Part shown: positions 43,167-50,748 of the stretch, piece after piece | How the letters are laid out: the number at the start of each line of letters is the position of its first letter | How positions within the stretch are numbered: position 1 is the stretch's first letter | Source of the DNA: DASQEH01 sp038237745 | GTDB taxonomy: Bacteria; Actinomycetota; Actinomycetes; Propionibacteriales; Nocardioidaceae | Assembly (NCBI GenBank): GCA_038237745.1 | Contig: JBBRYJ010000002.1 | Span: 209,720 to 273,719, forward strand | Direction: 5' to 3' | Length of the DNA stretch: 64,000 nucleotides | Program-made: the position numbers and the translations under genes | The notes under the pieces: model-generated | What the model was told of the DNA's origin: nothing | Seen by the model: the letters and a program-made list of their open reading frames with translations, nothing else | Database searches by the model: none

Positions 43167-44063
43167 TCAATGGATCGTGAACCCCGCCGAGTGGGACTCG
43201 CCCGGCTCGAGCACGACGACGTCGACGCCGGACCTGAAGGCGTTGGGCGGACAGCTCATCGGCTCGACGGCCAGCGACTGTCTCGCCGCCTCCGCACCGA
43301 GGGTGTCACCGCTGAAGATCTGCAACCATGCGTACGCCGCATCCGCTGTCAGCGAGGCGGTCCGCTCCGACTGCGGGTCGCGCAACGTCACCGTGGGAGA
43401 GGCGTCGGCGGGCAGCCCACCGAAGGGGTGGTCGAACACGGTGTCGCCGATGGGCCTCGGCGAGCGGAAGTCATACGGTCCTCCCTCGACGAGAGCCGGA
43501 GGTGCAGGCAGGCCCCGGTCGTCCATGTCGCTACGGGTGGAGGCGGGAAGGGTCAGCTCGCAGTCGTCGATACGACGCCCGACGGTGAGGTAGGGATGCG
43601 CTCCTTGTCCGTACGGTGCTCGCCGGTCACCCGAGTTGGTCGCTGCAATGTCCACGCGGAGGCCGCTGTCGCTCAGCGTGTAGCCCACCGAGAGGTCGAG
43701 CAGGTACGGGTAGCCCGGCTGAGGGTGCAGACGGTAGGTCCACAGCACGCGAGACGGCGACGCGTCGGCGAGCCGCCAGCTGACCCACCTCGTCAGGCCA
43801 TGCATGGCGTTGCGTCGGGGTACCTCGCTGAGCGCGAGCTGGTGGGAGCTGCCGTCGAAGTCGTAGGTGCCGTCCTCGATCCGGTTCGGCCAGGGAAGCA
43901 GGATCTGCCCGCGGCCACCTGACGACATCTGGTCCGGTGGGTAGCCGGCGACGACGTCGTGGGCGTCCCTGCGGAGCGATCGCAGCCCCGCGCCGACCTC
44001 GACCACCTCGGCTTCGTACGCCCCGACGCGCAGGACGACCATCTGACCTGAGGGTGAGCCCAT
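43167..44063 (-). CDS. Aldose 1-epimerase family protein
   Basis: Beta-sandwich galactose-mutarotase-like protein. 298 aa from ATG 44063 (MGSPSGQMVVLRVGAYEAEVVEVGAGL), with GAGAG upstream on the minus strand; a longer in-frame N-terminus is open but lacks family likeness. Visible: LLPWPNRIEDGTYDF, NAMHGLTRWVSW with the catalytic-type His, and APYGQGAHPYL with the second His. Substrate sugar unknown. Convergent with arcC, 86-nt gap. Confidence 0.85.
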   Translation of the reverse strand: MGSPSGQMVVLRVGAYEAEVVEVGAGLRSLRRDAHDVVAGYPPDQMSSGGRGQILLPWPNRIEDGTYDFDGSSHQLALSEVPRRNAMHGLTRWVSWRLADASPSRVLWTYRLHPQPGYPYLLDLSVGYTLSDSGLRVDIAATNSGDRRAPYGQGAHPYLTVGRRIDDCELTLPASTRSDMDDRGLPAPPALVEGGPYDFRSPRPIGDTVFDHPFGGLPADASPTVTLRDPQSERTASLTADAAYAWLQIFSGDTLGAEAARQSLAVEPMSCPPNAFRSGVDVVVLEPGESHSAGFTIH

Positions 44064-44205
44064 GCCGAGACTCTCGCACACGCCATATGGGTCGATGCCG
44101 CCAGTGCAGCGGCCAGGGATGCGCTGGCGGACCGGAAGTCGGACAGCGGCCGTGTCACGCGGCCGGGCGCGTCGAAAACCAGAGGCCACGCCAAGCCGCA
44201 CTCCC

Positions 44206-44211
44206 TAAGGT
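44206..44211 (+). promoter_or_regulatory. Candidate -10 element of a leaderless GNAT-gene promoter
   Basis: TAAGGT matches TANNNT and ends exactly 6 nt before ATG 44218, with no ribosome-binding site in between. Prediction only. Confidence 0.45.
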
Positions 44212-44217
44212 GTCGTC

Positions 44218-45189
44218 ATGGCACTCGACTGGCGGCCGGTCGCGGCCGACGACGTACCAGCGTGGCTCCGGCTGCTCGACGCCTCGGAGACGCTCGACCG
44301 GACGGGAGAGCACTACGACCTCCCCGACCTGCACGAGGAGCTGCGCGACCCCGCGACCGGCCGAGACGACAGGATCGCGGCGTTCGACGGTAGCTCCATG
44401 GTGGCGTACGGCGGCGTGAGGCCCCGAGTTGGCGCGAGCGACCACGTGCGAATCGACGCCGAGTGTGCGGTGAACCCCGCGCGTCGTGGCCAAGGTCTCG
44501 GCACGGCCCTGGTCGAGTGGATCATCGAGCGGTCCGGCGCGATCCAGAGCAGCACCGGTCCTCATCTCGAGGCCAGAATCCACAGCCATGTGTTCCTGCA
44601 CGACGATGCACGCGTGGCGCTCCTGGCGGCCCTGGGCTTCCGTCAGGTCAACTGGTCGGCGCTCATGCGCACAAACCTGCAACATGATCCGCGGCCCAGC
44701 CCGACCTGGCCGGACGGCCTGACCCTGCATACCTACGACCGCGGCTGGTCGGACGCGACGAGGTTGGCGCACAACGCCGCATTCGCCGACCACTGGGGTT
44801 TCGCCCCATGGACGCCGGCCATGTGGGCCCAGTGGGTCGACGACACGAAGAACACCAGCCCGGAGCTGTCCTGGGTGCTCACAGCAGTCTCCTCACCCGA
44901 CGCTGTGGTCGGGTACGTCATATCCCAGGAATACGAGGCCAACGCGGCTGTCACGGGTCGGCGCGAGGCATACCTTGCCAAGTTCGGCGTGCTACCGGAG
45001 CTCCGGGGCCGGGGTCTAGGGGCGGCGCTGCTCAGCCACGCATTGCGCGAGTACACGGCTCGGGGATTCGACGAGTCGGCGCTGGACGTCGACACCGAGA
45101 ACCGGACTGGCGCCTTCGGCCTCTACGAACGGGCCGGCTTCACGATCGAGGCCAGGACGGCGACGTTCGAGCGGGTCATCGCGCCGTGA
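44218..45189 (+). CDS. GNAT-family N-acetyltransferase with two GNAT domains
   Basis: 323 aa with duplicated acetyltransferase folds. The N-terminal acetyl-CoA loop is NPARRGQGLGTALVEW (~82-97) and the C-terminal one is LPELRGRGLGAALLSHAL (~260-277), followed by ENRTGAFGLYERAGF. The arrangement resembles mycothiol synthase (MshD), which also has tandem GNAT domains, but I see no decisive MshD residues and do not assign it. Start ATG fits a leaderless promoter. Confidence 0.82.
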   Translation: MALDWRPVAADDVPAWLRLLDASETLDRTGEHYDLPDLHEELRDPATGRDDRIAAFDGSSMVAYGGVRPRVGASDHVRIDAECAVNPARRGQGLGTALVEWIIERSGAIQSSTGPHLEARIHSHVFLHDDARVALLAALGFRQVNWSALMRTNLQHDPRPSPTWPDGLTLHTYDRGWSDATRLAHNAAFADHWGFAPWTPAMWAQWVDDTKNTSPELSWVLTAVSSPDAVVGYVISQEYEANAAVTGRREAYLAKFGVLPELRGRGLGAALLSHALREYTARGFDESALDVDTENRTGAFGLYERAGFTIEARTATFERVIAP

Positions 45190-45211
45190 TGCTGGACGTG
45201 TCCGCCTGGCA

Positions 45212-45778
45212 TCACCCCTCGAGCCGCACGTCGGCGCAGGCTCGAGTCGCGTTGAGCTCGTAGTGCCTCGCCTCGGCATCCATCCACGCGTACCAGTGCG
45301 ACAGCACGGCGGCCCCGTCGCGCTCAACCGCCCGTCGAAGGCGGACCTCGACGGGCGCCTCCACCCACACGAGCAGGCTCCGGTAGGGCGCGTAGGCCTC
45401 CGCACCTGATCCGCACCCCTCCAGAACGAGGACCTCCGGCGGGGCCAGGTCGGCCCACCGGTCGAACCGCTCCGTATGCCAGTCGTAACGCTGCCACCGG
45501 GCGACATCCCCCTTCGACAGCGGGTGGAGAACCTGCGCGAACAGCCGGCGCTCGAGTTCGGGACGCAGCCCACTCCAGCCGTCGTACATGTCATCCAAGT
45601 GGAGGGTGGTGGCTCGTGAACCCACGCCTGCGAGGGCCGCCTCGACACCGGATGCGAGCGTGGTCTTCCCTGACCCCGCGGGACCGTCCACGCACACCAG
45701 ACGCGTGCAGCCCAGCCGGGGGGGGCGCGAGCGGAGCAGCTCCACCAGCGCGGCCACCTCCGCCGACTGCCCAGGCAC
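45212..45778 (-). CDS. P-loop nucleoside/uridine-kinase-like protein
   Basis: 188 aa from GTG 45778, chosen because AGGA lies 8 nt upstream on the minus strand. GTG 45820 would add 14 low-complexity residues encoded by a 12-bp direct repeat (45788-45799 and 45807-45818). Walker A GPAGSGKTT near 33-41, LHLDDMYDGW (kinase Asp), WHTERFD, and VLEGCGSGAEAY resemble the uridine kinase/PRK superfamily. Substrate unknown. Convergent with the GNAT gene, 22 nt apart. Confidence 0.75.
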   Translation of the reverse strand: MPGQSAEVAALVELLRSRPPRLGCTRLVCVDGPAGSGKTTLASGVEAALAGVGSRATTLHLDDMYDGWSGLRPELERRLFAQVLHPLSKGDVARWQRYDWHTERFDRWADLAPPEVLVLEGCGSGAEAYAPYRSLLVWVEAPVEVRLRRAVERDGAAVLSHWYAWMDAEARHYELNATRACADVRLEG

Positions 45779-45834
45779 GGCACATCCTGACACGGACGAC
45801 GCGACCGACACGGACGACACGGAGCGACAGGGAA

Positions 45835-45866
45835 GTCGTCACCTCTGCGCGCGCGGAGGTGACGAC
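45835..45866. promoter_or_regulatory. Perfect 11-bp inverted repeat at the infC promoter
   Basis: GTCGTCACCTC (45835-45845) and GAGGTGACGAC (45856-45866) are exact inverted copies around a 10-nt GC centre. The right arm overlaps a -35-like GTGACG (45859-45864), which is 18 nt before the -10-like TAGCGT (45883-45888). It lies between the minus-strand kinase gene and infC, so it could be an operator for either. No rho-independent U-tract. Confidence 0.6.
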
Positions 45867-45888
45867 GAGCGGCGAGGGCTGGTAGCGT

Positions 45889-46146
45889 GAGTGCTGACCA
45901 ATCTGCCATGCCTTACCTTGGGATGGGAATGCGCCCCTCCGGGGGCGTGTTCGACAGAGCACAAGTGGAGGCCACCTCCCACCCGCACCGGCATGACGCC
46001 GTCGGGTCCGGTCGCGAGGCACTTCGGTGTCTCGCGTGCCCGCAGTATCGGGGCATGTCGGTGGCTTCCGCGCGTGACCGCACGGAGGCCACTTCTGCGT
46101 GCGGGACCACGCGGCACACAGTTTCCGAACATTTACAGGAGGACCC
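45889..46146 (+). promoter_or_regulatory. Structured 5' leader of the infC-rpmI-rplT operon
   Basis: About 250 nt with no supportable gene. Hairpins: CGCCCC/GGGGCG around 45932-45946; a long stem of 46061-46074 with 46079-46092 (12 Watson-Crick pairs, one G-U, one mismatch, UGAC loop); and GCGTG/CACGC at 46097-46101/46108-46112. GTGGAGGCCAC at 45965-45975 nearly repeats the 3' arm (46082-46092) and could pair with 46061-46069 instead. Ribosome-binding site AGGAGG is at 46137-46142. Confidence 0.55.
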
Positions 46147-46824
46147 ATCAGCACAGAGCTGCGCGTGAACGACCGTATCCGCGTCCCGGAGGTACGCCTC
46201 GTAGGACCCAACGGTGAGCAGGTCGGCATCGTCAGGATCGACGACGCCCTACGGCTGGCCCAGGAGTCGGACCTCGATCTGGTCGAGGTCGCACCGACGG
46301 CCAGACCCCCGGTCTGCAAGCTCATGGACTACGGCAAGTTCAAGTACGAGAACGCCCAGAAGGCACGCGAGACGCGTCGCAACCAGACGAACACCGTCAT
46401 CAAAGAGATGAAGCTTCGGCCCAAGATCGACGCCCACGACTACGAGACCAAGAAGGGCCACGTCGTGCGCTTCCTCACGGCCGGAGACAAGGTCAAGATC
46501 ACGATCATGTTCAGAGGTCGCGAACAGCACCGGCCGGAGCTCGGGTTCAGGTTGCTGCAGCGCCTTGCAGTCGACGTCGGGGAGTTGGGCTTCGTCGAGT
46601 CGTCACCCAAGCAGGACGGGCGCAACATGATCATGGTGCTGGGCCCGAACAAGAAGAAGTCCGAGGCCAAGGCCGACGTACGCGCCGAACGCGACCGCAA
46701 GGCCGCGGCGCGCGACGCCGACCGTGCGCTCGAGCACGCCGAGCGCACGGTGCGCTCGGAGGCCGCCAAGGATGAGCCGAAGCGGGAGCGTCGCCGCTCC
46801 GAGAACCTCGACGCGGACATGTGA
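46147..46824 (+). CDS. infC: Translation initiation factor IF-3 (AUC start codon)
   Basis: Binds the 30S subunit and checks the start codon. 225 aa from ATC 46147, which directly follows AGGAGG (46137-46142, 4-nt spacing) and is read as Met: (M)STELRVNDRIRVPEVRLVG, aligning with Streptomyces IF-3 as I recall it. No in-frame ATG lies nearby; GTG 46165 has its ribosome-binding site too far away. N-domain PVCKLMDYGKFKYE and C-domain KIDAHDYETKKGHVVRFL, VKITIMFRGRE are intact, with a charged C-terminal tail. Rare starts allow IF-3 autoregulation. Confidence 0.9.
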   Translation: MSTELRVNDRIRVPEVRLVGPNGEQVGIVRIDDALRLAQESDLDLVEVAPTARPPVCKLMDYGKFKYENAQKARETRRNQTNTVIKEMKLRPKIDAHDYETKKGHVVRFLTAGDKVKITIMFRGREQHRPELGFRLLQRLAVDVGELGFVESSPKQDGRNMIMVLGPNKKKSEAKADVRAERDRKAAARDADRALEHAERTVRSEAAKDEPKRERRRSENLDADM

Positions 46825-46888
46825 CCGAGCAGCCATGCCAGCGCCCACCCGGCCCGGGGGGCGCCCGACAGAGGAAAGTTGTGGCCCA

Positions 46889-47083
46889 ATGCCCAAGATG
46901 AAAAGCCACTCAGGCACGAGCAAACGCGTGAAGATCACCGGCTCGGGCAAGATCCTTCGCCAGAAGACCGGCAAGCGTCACAACCTGGAGAGGAAGCCCT
47001 CGACCATGACCCGCCGGATGAGCGGCACCGTCGAGGTTTCGCCCGCGGACGCGAAGAAGGTCAAGAAGCTGCTCGGTAGGTAG
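46889..47083 (+). CDS. rpmI: 50S ribosomal protein L35
   Basis: 64-aa basic protein: MPKMKSHSGTSKRVKITGSG, RQKTGKRHNL, and C-terminal VKKLLGR. ATG 46889 preceded by AGAGGAAAG. The frame is open upstream into infC but the family start is clear. Second gene of infC-rpmI-rplT. Confidence 0.95.
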   Translation: MPKMKSHSGTSKRVKITGSGKILRQKTGKRHNLERKPSTMTRRMSGTVEVSPADAKKVKKLLGR

Positions 47084-47134
47084 TTCCCTTCCCCCCGCAA
47101 CCGCGAACGACCCAGAACGACTTAGGAGCACCAC

Positions 47135-47524
47135 GTGGCACGCGTCAAGAGGGCAGTGAACGCCCACAAGAAGCGCCGGGAGACCCTCGAGCGCGCAGCC
47201 GGCTACCGCGGGCAGCGCTCACGGCTCTACCGTAAGGCCAAGGAGCAGGTCACCCACTCCCTGGGTTACGCCTACCGTGACCGACGCGCAAGGAAGGGCG
47301 AGTTCCGCAAATTGTGGATCCAGCGCATCAACGCGGCTGCGCGAGCGAACGGAATGACCTACAACAGGTTCATCCAGGGACTTCGGGAGGCCGGTGTCCA
47401 GGTCGACCGCAAGATCCTTGCCGATCTCGCGGTGAACGACGCGGGAGCCTTCGCCCAGCTCGTCGACATCGCGAAGGCGAACGTGCCCGCTCACGCCGTC
47501 GCCACCGAGAAGGCCGGGGTCTGA
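47135..47524 (+). CDS. rplT: 50S ribosomal protein L20
   Basis: 129-aa 23S rRNA-binding assembly protein: MARVKRAVNAHKKRRETLERA, GYRGQRSRLYRKAKEQV, LWIQRINAAARANGMTYNRF. GTG start with AGGAG 9 nt upstream. In other bacteria L20 represses its own operon through the leader; whether that applies here is unknown. Confidence 0.96.
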   Translation: MARVKRAVNAHKKRRETLERAAGYRGQRSRLYRKAKEQVTHSLGYAYRDRRARKGEFRKLWIQRINAAARANGMTYNRFIQGLREAGVQVDRKILADLAVNDAGAFAQLVDIAKANVPAHAVATEKAGV

Positions 47525-47557
47525 TCTGACCCGGCATCGATCGAGGAGCGCGTCCCG

Positions 47558-48403
47558 GTGGCTGCCCCACAGCTGATGACCTCACGCTCCGCCCGGGTCA
47601 AGGCTGCTCGACGGCTCACCCGGCGCGCAGCTCGCGCCTCGGAGCGCCTGTTCCTGGCCGAGGGCCCTCAAGCGGTACGCGAGGCACTTCGCCGGCCAGG
47701 TTGCGTCGTCGAGGTCTTCGTCACACCCGAGGCCATTGCCCGGCACGGTGAGATCGCGTCGGAGGCCGCCGGGAAAACGACCCCGGCCGAGTGGCACCAG
47801 GTCGACGAAGCGGCTATGGCGAGCCTCGCAGGCACTCGTTCCCCGCAGGGGGTTGTCGCGGTATGCCGCACCCTCGACGTGCCACTGGACCAGATTGCCT
47901 GGCCAGAGGTAGATCTGGTCGCCATCTGTGCGAACGTCCGTGACCCGGGCAACGCCGGAACCGTCATCCGATGCGCAGACGCGGCAGGAGCCGACGCGGT
48001 AGTGCTGGCCGGGGCGTCGGTCGACCCGTACAACCCGAAGACAGTCCGCGCGACTGCTGGCTCGCTCTTCCACCTAGCTGTCGTCGTCACCTCCTCGGTC
48101 GAGGAGACTGTGGTGGAGCTGAAGCTGTACGGGCTGGTAGTGCTCGCGGCCGACGGCGGCGGCGACCGCTCGTTGCTCGATCTCGAGCCGGCACTGCTGA
48201 GGCAGCCGACCGGATGGCTGTTCGGCAACGAGGCGTGGGGACTTCCCGAGGAGCTCGCGGCACTCGCCGACCATCGGGTCAGGATCCCCATCTACGGTCG
48301 GGCGGAGAGCCTCAACCTCGCCGCTGCCGCAGCTGTCTGCCTCTACGAGTCCGCGCGGGAGCAGCACCGTCCGCCGCCTGGAGGCGGCGTCGCGGAGCGT
48401 TGA
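47558..48403 (+). CDS. TrmH/SpoU-family RNA 2'-O-methyltransferase
   Basis: SAM-dependent knot-fold rRNA or tRNA ribose methyltransferase. 281 aa: N-terminal substrate-binding domain (RASERLFLAEGPQAVREAL), then motif 1 NVRDPGNAGTVIRCADAAGA, motif 2 LFGNEAWGLPEEL and motif 3 IPIYGRAESLNLAAAAAVCL. Placement after rplT matches the RlmB/TsnR-like gene of other actinobacteria, suggesting 23S rRNA as target. The 3' end encodes PPPGGG in a 7-bp GC stem-loop (48372-48389) that could act as a terminator. Confidence 0.9.
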   Translation: MAAPQLMTSRSARVKAARRLTRRAARASERLFLAEGPQAVREALRRPGCVVEVFVTPEAIARHGEIASEAAGKTTPAEWHQVDEAAMASLAGTRSPQGVVAVCRTLDVPLDQIAWPEVDLVAICANVRDPGNAGTVIRCADAAGADAVVLAGASVDPYNPKTVRATAGSLFHLAVVVTSSVEETVVELKLYGLVVLAADGGGDRSLLDLEPALLRQPTGWLFGNEAWGLPEELAALADHRVRIPIYGRAESLNLAAAAAVCLYESAREQHRPPPGGGVAER

Positions 48404-48450
48404 GCGGATAGCCTGGCTCCTGGGGGCACAGTCGTACGGGGGGAGCATCG

Positions 48451-49497
48451 ATGGCGGGCGCCGTTGACCAACATGTCCTCGACCTGTTGCCCGACGGGGT
48501 CGTGATAGCCGACGAGCACGGGATCGTGACCCACGCGAACGACGAGGCGCTGCGACTTCTGGAGGTCGGTCCTGACATCGTGTCGGGCTTCGGGCTGAGC
48601 GAGTTGATGGCGCTGCAGAGTCTCGACGGGCGTGACTGGCTGGACTGTGTGCAGCCCTACGCCGGTATCACCGCGCGGCGCCGACTGTTGGAGAGCTCCT
48701 GGTTCACCACGTCCGGGCGAGAGGTGCTCGTCACGGCGCGGCTGCTCCGTGACCGGCCCGGCGGACCAGTGCTCTGCGTCGCCCTGGCCATCCGCGACGC
48801 CCGGGCCCGGCACGTCGTCGACAGGGAGCGTTCGGACCTCGTGGCAACGGTGGCGCACGAGCTGCGCTCACCTCTCACCGGCGTCAAGGGCTTTACCTCC
48901 ACTCTGTTGGCGAACTGGAAGCGCTTCACCGAGTCGCAGAAGCTCCTCATGCTGCGCACGGTGGACGCGGACGCCGACCGGCTCACCCGTCTGATCGTCG
49001 AGCTTCTGGACGTGGCCCGGATCGACTCGGGTCGCCTCTCCGTGCACCCGGAGCCCCTCGACGTCGGCGAGGCGGTCAGCCGTCAGGTGGAGACATTGTC
49101 CGCTGCGAACGGTCGCACCATCTCGGTGCAGGCGGCCTCGCACACGAGAACCTGGGTCGACAAGGACAAGCTCGCCCAGATCGTTGCCAACCTTGTGGAG
49201 AACGCGGTCAGGCACGGTGGCGGGGACGTCTGGGTGAGTGTCGAACCCTCCCCTGGGGACGCGGGAGTGGAGCTCATCGTCGACGACGCGGGTGACGGTA
49301 TCGACGAAGGTATCCGTCCGCGAGTGTTCACGAAGTTCTGGACGCACGGCCAGCGAGGCGGCACCGGACTGGGGCTCTACATCGTCAGCGGCCTTGTCAA
49401 GGCGCACAACGGGGTCGTCCATGTCGAGTCGTCTCCCGCCGGGGGAGCGAGGATGCGGGTTGTGCTTCCCGAGGGCCGACCCGAGGTGCTCGACTGA
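48451..49497 (+). CDS. PAS-domain sensor histidine kinase (cytosolic)
   Basis: 348 aa without membrane helices. N-terminal PAS domain (~6-118: LLPDGVVIADEHGIVTHAN), HisKA box with H136 (VATVAHELRSPLTGVKGF), N box NLVENAVRHGG, G1 VDDAGDGID, G2 GGTGLGLYIVSGL. No response regulator is adjacent, so the partner and signal are unknown. ATG start with GGGGGGAG upstream; TAGCCT (48409-48414) may be the -10. Its last 47 bp are imperfectly duplicated just past the stop. Confidence 0.9.
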   Translation: MAGAVDQHVLDLLPDGVVIADEHGIVTHANDEALRLLEVGPDIVSGFGLSELMALQSLDGRDWLDCVQPYAGITARRRLLESSWFTTSGREVLVTARLLRDRPGGPVLCVALAIRDARARHVVDRERSDLVATVAHELRSPLTGVKGFTSTLLANWKRFTESQKLLMLRTVDADADRLTRLIVELLDVARIDSGRLSVHPEPLDVGEAVSRQVETLSAANGRTISVQAASHTRTWVDKDKLAQIVANLVENAVRHGGGDVWVSVEPSPGDAGVELIVDDAGDGIDEGIRPRVFTKFWTHGQRGGTGLGLYIVSGLVKAHNGVVHVESSPAGGARMRVVLPEGRPEVLD

Positions 49498-49544
49498 GGA
49501 TGCGGGTCGTGCCGCAGGAGGGCCGACCCGAGGTGCTCGACTGG
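49451..49544 (+). repeat. 47-bp tandem duplication of the histidine-kinase gene tail
   Basis: Unit 1 (49451-49497) is the 3' end of the kinase gene, including the stop. Unit 2 (49498-49544) follows directly and matches at 41 of 47 positions. The differences include the stop TGA changed to TGG and four changes at unit positions 16-20. 47 is not a multiple of three, so unit 2 is not a frame extension. Confidence 0.9.
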
Positions 49545-49644
49545 ACTGCCTGGTGAAACCGGATCGCCGCGGGTGGCGGTCTCTTCCTAGACTCGTCGGA
49601 CGGCCCGCGGAGACGGGCATAAGTCGAAGGAGAGCACTGCTGCC

Positions 49645-50748
49645 ATGTCCGGCCCCAACAGCACCTACGACCCGGTCGAGGTGACCCCGCTGCACGCCGA
49701 CTCGGTGGCCTCGATGCGCGACGAGGCAGTCGCGGCGGTCGACGCCGCAATGGACCTCGACGAGCTCAAGGAGGTTCGTATCGCTCACGCCGGCGACCGC
49801 TCACCCCTGAGCCTGGCGAACCGTGAGATCGGGGCTCTCCCTCCACAGGCCCGCAAGGAGGCGGGCATGCGGATCGGTCAGGCCCGCGGCGCCGTCAAGG
49901 TGGCGCTGGAGCGCCGCACCGAGGTGTTGGAGGCCAAGCAGGAGAAGCGGATGCTCGCTGAGGAGACCGTCGACGTGACGCTCTCCTACGACCGCGAACC
50001 GCGAGGCGCCAGACATCCACTCACCAAGCTCGTCGACCGCATCGACGAGGTCTTCGTGGCGATGGGGTGGGAGGTCGCAGAAGGCCCTGAGGTCGAGGCG
50101 GAGTGGCTGACCTTCGACGCCCTGAACCTCGGTGCCGACCACCCTGCGCGCACCATGCAGGACACGTTCTTCCTCGAACCCCTCGACGCCGGCGTCGTGC
50201 TACGTCCGCATACGTCTCCCGTCCAGGCGCGCAGCATGCTGTCGCGTACGCCGCCCATCTACGTCGTCTGCCCTGGCCGGACCTACCGGACCGACGAGCT
50301 CGATGCCACCCACACACCTGTGTTCAACCAGGTCGAGGGCCTGGCCGTCGACAAGGGCCTCACGATGGGCCACCTCAAGGGCACCCTCGACCACTTCGCC
50401 GCGGCGATGTTCGGCGAGGGGATCTCGACCCGCTTCCGGCCGTCGTACTTCCCGTTCACCGAGCCGTCGGCCGAGGTCGACCTCGTCTGCTTCGTCTGCC
50501 GCGGCATCGAGCCCGACGTGCGTACGTGCCGTACGTGCGGCGGGGAGGGTTGGATCGAGTGGGGAGGTTGCGGTGTAGTCAACCCTCGGGTGCTGGTGGC
50601 CTGCGGCGTCGACCCCGAGGTCTACTCCGGGTTCGCGTTCGGTATGGGCATCGACCGCACCCTGATGGTCCGGCACGGCGTCGAGGACATGCGGGACATC
50701 GTGGAGGGCGACGTGCGCTTCACCCTCGGGTTCGGCACGGAGCTGTGA
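49645..50748 (+). CDS. pheS: Phenylalanine--tRNA ligase alpha subunit
   Basis: Catalytic subunit of the (alpha-beta)2 enzyme. 367 aa: N-terminal coiled coil (~20-100), class II motif 2 region ARSMLSRTPPIYVVCPGRTYR, FNQVEGLAVDKG, and motif 3 GFAFGMGIDRTLMVRHG. ATG 49645 with GAAGGAGAG upstream; TAGACT at 49588-49593 is a likely -10. Carries a CxxC...CxxC-type segment (CFVCRG, CRTCGGEG). Stop overlaps pheT (TGATG). Confidence 0.96.
   Translation: MSGPNSTYDPVEVTPLHADSVASMRDEAVAAVDAAMDLDELKEVRIAHAGDRSPLSLANREIGALPPQARKEAGMRIGQARGAVKVALERRTEVLEAKQEKRMLAEETVDVTLSYDREPRGARHPLTKLVDRIDEVFVAMGWEVAEGPEVEAEWLTFDALNLGADHPARTMQDTFFLEPLDAGVVLRPHTSPVQARSMLSRTPPIYVVCPGRTYRTDELDATHTPVFNQVEGLAVDKGLTMGHLKGTLDHFAAAMFGEGISTRFRPSYFPFTEPSAEVDLVCFVCRGIEPDVRTCRTCGGEGWIEWGGCGVVNPRVLVACGVDPEVYSGFAFGMGIDRTLMVRHGVEDMRDIVEGDVRFTLGFGTEL

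Noticed and set aside
44218..45189. Assignment of the double GNAT protein as mycothiol synthase
   Set aside because: Domain count fits, but I could not confirm diagnostic residues and the neighbours give no support.
46099..46167. GTG 46099 or GTG 46165 as the infC start
   Set aside because: The first has no ribosome-binding site and the second lies 22 nt from AGGAGG; the ATC at 46147 fits the spacing and family N-terminus better.
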